Assembly (NCBI GenBank): GCA_036897095.1
Contig: JAYMSP010003324.1
Span: 1-20,209, forward strand
DNA: 20,209 nucleotides
Reading direction: 5' to 3'
Origin: Plantago elongata
Taxonomy: Eukaryota > Streptophyta > Magnoliopsida > Lamiales > Plantaginaceae
Part shown: piece after piece, positions 18,231 through 20,209 of the stretch
Position numbering within the stretch: position 1 is the stretch's first letter
Layout: every line of letters begins with the position of its first letter
Notes under the pieces: model-generated
Seen by the model: only the letters and a program-made list of their open reading frames with translations
What the model was told of the DNA's origin: nothing
Databases searched by the model: none
Translations under genes and position numbers: made by a program

Positions 18231-18752
18231 ATGCAAACCAATTCAAGCAGAAACAAAATCCTGTCTTCTAATATTCTACTTGTCGTCCTGCTATTCCCCT
18301 TTGTCTCTGTATCGGTTACGTCTGATATTAATATCAGTGGCTTCGCTGATGCTAATAATTCATCGCCTAAAGACCGTAAGTCGATTATAGCTGGTGCTCG
18401 CTTCCGGTTGAAAGTCGTAAGCAACCTCCCAGCTGGCAATGAAGAGTTGGATCTCCACTGTTATGGAGATACTTATCCAGGAAGTTATCATATATATCAC
18501 ACTCTCGCCCCCTTTGAGTCAATTGATTGGGATGTTAATATGACCTTAAATCTGAAGACTTCGTACAATTGTAGATTAAAATGGGAAAACAGGAAGGCTA
18601 TTCATTTGGTCTTCGACAAACACCTAGCTGAAGAATGCAGATTGGATCCTGATCATAAACCCTTTACTTGTGTATGGTTTATCATGGTAGATGCTTGGTG
18701 GTTTGCTGACCGAGATCCTCCTCTAATGATGACTAGGCAATATGCTTGGTGA
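18231..18752 (+). CDS. S-protein homologue (plant self-incompatibility S1 family), secreted
   Basis: Single exon, 173 residues. A hydrophobic signal peptide (about 12-30, ILSSNILLVVLLFPFVSVSV) is followed by a short polar stretch and the S1 domain from about 57 to 173. Family signs are FRLKVVSNLPAGNEELDLHCYG near the start, the WENRKAIHLVFDK region, and an aromatic C-terminus (VWFIMVDAWWF, then RQYAW). Four cysteines (77, 114, 136, 147) fit the two disulphides expected in the family. N-glycosylation sequons lie at Asn34, Asn43 and Asn103. The founding member is the stigma S protein of poppy, but most homologues in other plants are small secreted proteins of unknown role. Nothing here suggests a self-incompatibility function. 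The frame is intact and has a close TATA box. Confidence 0.92.
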   Translation: MQTNSSRNKILSSNILLVVLLFPFVSVSVTSDINISGFADANNSSPKDRKSIIAGARFRLKVVSNLPAGNEELDLHCYGDTYPGSYHIYHTLAPFESIDWDVNMTLNLKTSYNCRLKWENRKAIHLVFDKHLAEECRLDPDHKPFTCVWFIMVDAWWFADRDPPLMMTRQYAW

Positions 18753-18822
18753 TGATTCATGCCATTTAAACGATTATATATATTTTGAAATAAGTTGCAA
18801 TACAAATAAAAGAAAAACTAGA

Positions 18823-18975
18823 ATGAAAGCAAGCATAATTAGTTTGCAAAGTTCTAGTGCTTTTTTTTTACTTCTTGTACTTCCTGGGTATTTTATGTAT
18901 AAATTCATGCCAATCGCGGATATAAGTGATTCGAAAAAGGTCTTTCTCGTTGATGATTGTTACAATCGGAGATGA
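18823..18975 (+). CDS. doubtful small ORF, possible secreted peptide
   Basis: A 50-codon frame, MKASIISLQSSSAFFLLLVL..., has a signal-peptide-like hydrophobic core followed by a short polar tail ending DDCYNRR. It lies 70 bases behind the S-protein homologue in the same direction, probably within its 3' untranslated region. It matches no family I know. The longer frame from 18742 overlaps the S-protein end and is less likely. It may be a remnant or chance. Confidence 0.2.
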   Translation: MKASIISLQSSSAFFLLLVLPGYFMYKFMPIADISDSKKVFLVDDCYNRR

Positions 18976-19400
18976 CATGAACTTCTTTTTATGATTCATT
19001 TCATGTATACATACTGTAAAAGATCAGAGGAAAGCCAATAAACTGTCCCTCGGAATTCCAGAAGTCCAGGGGCTTTGAGGGACAAGTTTCTGTTACAAAA
19101 AACACTCCTGTGGATAAATACATTTCATGTACAAAAAATCATTACTGTCAGCCTGCAGAACGCGAACCTGGACGCCTAGAAAGTTAGTACAGTGAATGTA
19201 TGTACAGAAGTGCATTACACCCATTGGAAATAAGTTCATGTACCACATTTTACCTCCATAAACAAAATTTTCATTGCTCAATACAACTTGGAAAATCATG
19301 AATAGTCTAAGTGAACATGTGTGTACGCTCGATGATGGAAACCTGTGCCCCAAGACAATTGTCATCTATCAAATATCAGTTACATGGATGATGGATCATG
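18976..19400. other. convergent 3' regions of the S-protein homologue and the edge gene
   Basis: AATAAA at 19037-19042 (+) could end the S-protein transcript. An inverted repeat (19044-19084) follows. The remainder, to 19406, would be the 3' untranslated region of the minus-strand gene. No coding frame is supported. Confidence 0.45.
19044..19084. repeat. inverted repeat, 8-bp perfect stem
   Basis: TGTCCCTC (19044-19051) and GAGGGACA (19077-19084) are exact reverse complements with a 25-base loop. Pairing extends outward (AAC against AGTT) if one base bulges. It lies between two convergent genes; a role in transcript ends is only a guess. Confidence 0.65.
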
Positions 19401-19406
19401 GATCCA

Positions 19407-19514
19407 TCAGTTAATACCTTCTTCAATCCGTATTTGGAAAATCCGCTGCCATAAGACATAAGCATCATTCTGTGGCGTGTTTAACCCTTCTGTCCTTGAT
19501 GTTGCAAAAAGATA
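19407..19514 (-). CDS. 3' terminal exon of a minus-strand gene entering from the right; family not recognised
   Basis: On the minus strand a strong acceptor (CTCTTTCTCTTCAG, with AG at 19515-19516) precedes a 36-codon open frame. It starts YLFATSRTEGLNTPQNDAYV and ends QRIFQIRIEEGIN with TGA at 19407-19409. Composition and amino-acid pattern look coding, in contrast to the AT-rich frames nearby. It is phase 0 if the exon starts at the TAT. I do not recognise the family. The upstream exon must lie beyond about 19520; the candidate at 20131-20208 is listed separately. DNA between 19520 and 20130 has no supported exon and looks like intron. Confidence 0.5.
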   Translation of the reverse strand, partial: YLFATSRTEGLNTPQNDAYVLWQRIFQIRIEEGIN

Positions 19515-19966
19515 CTGAAGAGAAAGAGCACCTAGATGTGATTAGTGATTGAGTTTCTTCTGCTGCAAAAAAGTAATTACTGATATTGGAAGAAGATGCC
19601 TAAATGGGCAGCAAAATAACCCGTCTCAACGTAACTCGGTGTACAGCTTGTGAAGAAGCTGCAATCCCTAAAGGCCTAAACATTACACAGAACTGCTCTG
19701 TTTTGATTCTGCTCCGCTCGCCACTTAAAATTATGCCCTATAGTTCTAGCAGATGTTTAATCTACAGTTTATTTCCTTTAGACTTCAGAGTCCCTATAGG
19801 CCGATATCTCTTTTACAGCGTTTTAACAATTACTTCTTTAACTTCAATTTTTAATGAGAGCTACACTTCACAATTTCTTTCAATCAACAAAACAGATACC
19901 TATATCCTATATGTTTAGAATCAGAATAAATAAATAAAAAAATAAAGCAAAAACAACGTATATCAG

Positions 19967-20017
19967 ATACTTAAACAACACTCTGAGTTGATATACTTAA
20001 ACAACACGTACTCTGAG
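19967..20017. repeat. 26-bp direct repeat, two copies
   Basis: ATACTTAAACAACAC followed by CTCTGAGT occurs at 19967-19988 and again at 19993-20017; the second copy has GTA inserted before CTCTGAGT. It falls in the presumed intron of the minus-strand gene. Confidence 0.8.
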
Positions 20018-20057
20018 TCTTGGACAAATTAACTTTCTGAATCATGAATGTTTCTTT

Positions 20058-20128
20058 GAAATGCATAAATTAGCTAGGGATAAAATGATACTCAGAAATG
20101 CATAAATTAGCTAGGGATAAATGATACT
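20058..20128. repeat. 37-bp tandem repeat, two copies
   Basis: GAAATGCATAAATTAGCTAG starts at 20058 and at 20095. The second copy lacks one A in the GGATAAAATGATACT part. The near identity implies a recent duplication. It lies in the presumed intron. Confidence 0.9.
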
Positions 20129-20130
20129 AC

Positions 20131-20208
20131 AGTAGAAGTCACGACACTAAGTTCAAGTTCAAGGATGCAACAATCGTCAGCAAGAAAGCCATTCCATGGA
20201 TTACGTAT
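20131..20208 (-). CDS. partial exon, possibly the end of a MATH/TRAF-like domain
   Basis: At the right edge, the minus strand reads IRNPWNGFLADDCCILELEL followed by SVVTST. This resembles the C-terminal signature of MATH domains (a Gly-Phe-Leu, then Asp, then alternating hydrophobic residues around an acidic strand, as in GFLVNDxCxxxxEV). A possible donor (GTAGTA) follows at 20130. With phase 0 it could join the exon at 19407-19514 across a 616-base intron. The piece is short and cut by the window edge, so both the family and the join are tentative. Confidence 0.35.
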
Positions 20209-20209
20209 C

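Noticed and set aside
18122..18439. minus-strand 105-codon frame over the start of the S-protein homologue
   Set aside because: It overlaps the promoter and signal peptide of a well supported gene and has no recognisable domain.
1..20209. CRISPR arrays, bacterial operons, or a novel multi-gene system
   Set aside because: Gene structure, spacing and families are those of a plant nuclear genome, and the repeats do not have the regular repeat-spacer pattern of a CRISPR array. I see no co-directed functional cluster.

Overview
The window reads as nuclear DNA of a flowering plant, most likely a eudicot. Gene islands sit in long, very AT-rich intergenic stretches. Introns have GT/AG borders, several genes have TATA boxes at plausible distances, and the gene families are plant ones: a chloroplast site-2 protease, an R2R3-MYB of the GAMYB group with a miR159 site, a dirigent protein, an S-protein homologue, DUF674 and RNA-processing PPR proteins. 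The species cannot be fixed from the sequence.

Layout. 1-3300 holds no supported gene; it has a 75-bp minisatellite, a short 18-bp tandem repeat and a doubtful SINE-like patch. 3397-4719 (+) is an intact intronless ARASP-type chloroplast metalloprotease. 6620-8176 (+) is a three-exon GAMYB-like transcription factor; its CDS carries a near-perfect miR159 complementary site. A 53-bp direct repeat lies in its upstream region and an 11-unit TTTC microsatellite lies behind it. 8177-13900 is a repeat-rich intergenic stretch with two tRNA-derived SINE heads, single ends of Stowaway and hAT-like MITEs, and a small TRIM-like LTR element with a Met-tRNA primer-binding site.

13931-14419 (-) is an intact dirigent-domain protein without a signal peptide. 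14691-15299 (-) is a small P-loop kinase-like protein. From about 15735 to 17414 (-) lies a chain of broken genes: a scrap of PPR motif, a five-motif PPR fragment with no start codon, and directly upstream a DUF674 gene disabled by stops and a frameshift. 18231-18752 (+) is an intact secreted S-protein homologue. At the right edge a minus-strand gene enters the window: a convincing 3' terminal exon (19407-19514) and, further upstream, a short piece resembling the end of a MATH/TRAF domain (about 20131-20208).

The genes do not form a pathway; this is an ordinary plant gene neighbourhood. The best supported regulatory relationship is miR159 control of the GAMYB gene. The most informative structural observation is the DUF674/PPR composite relic.
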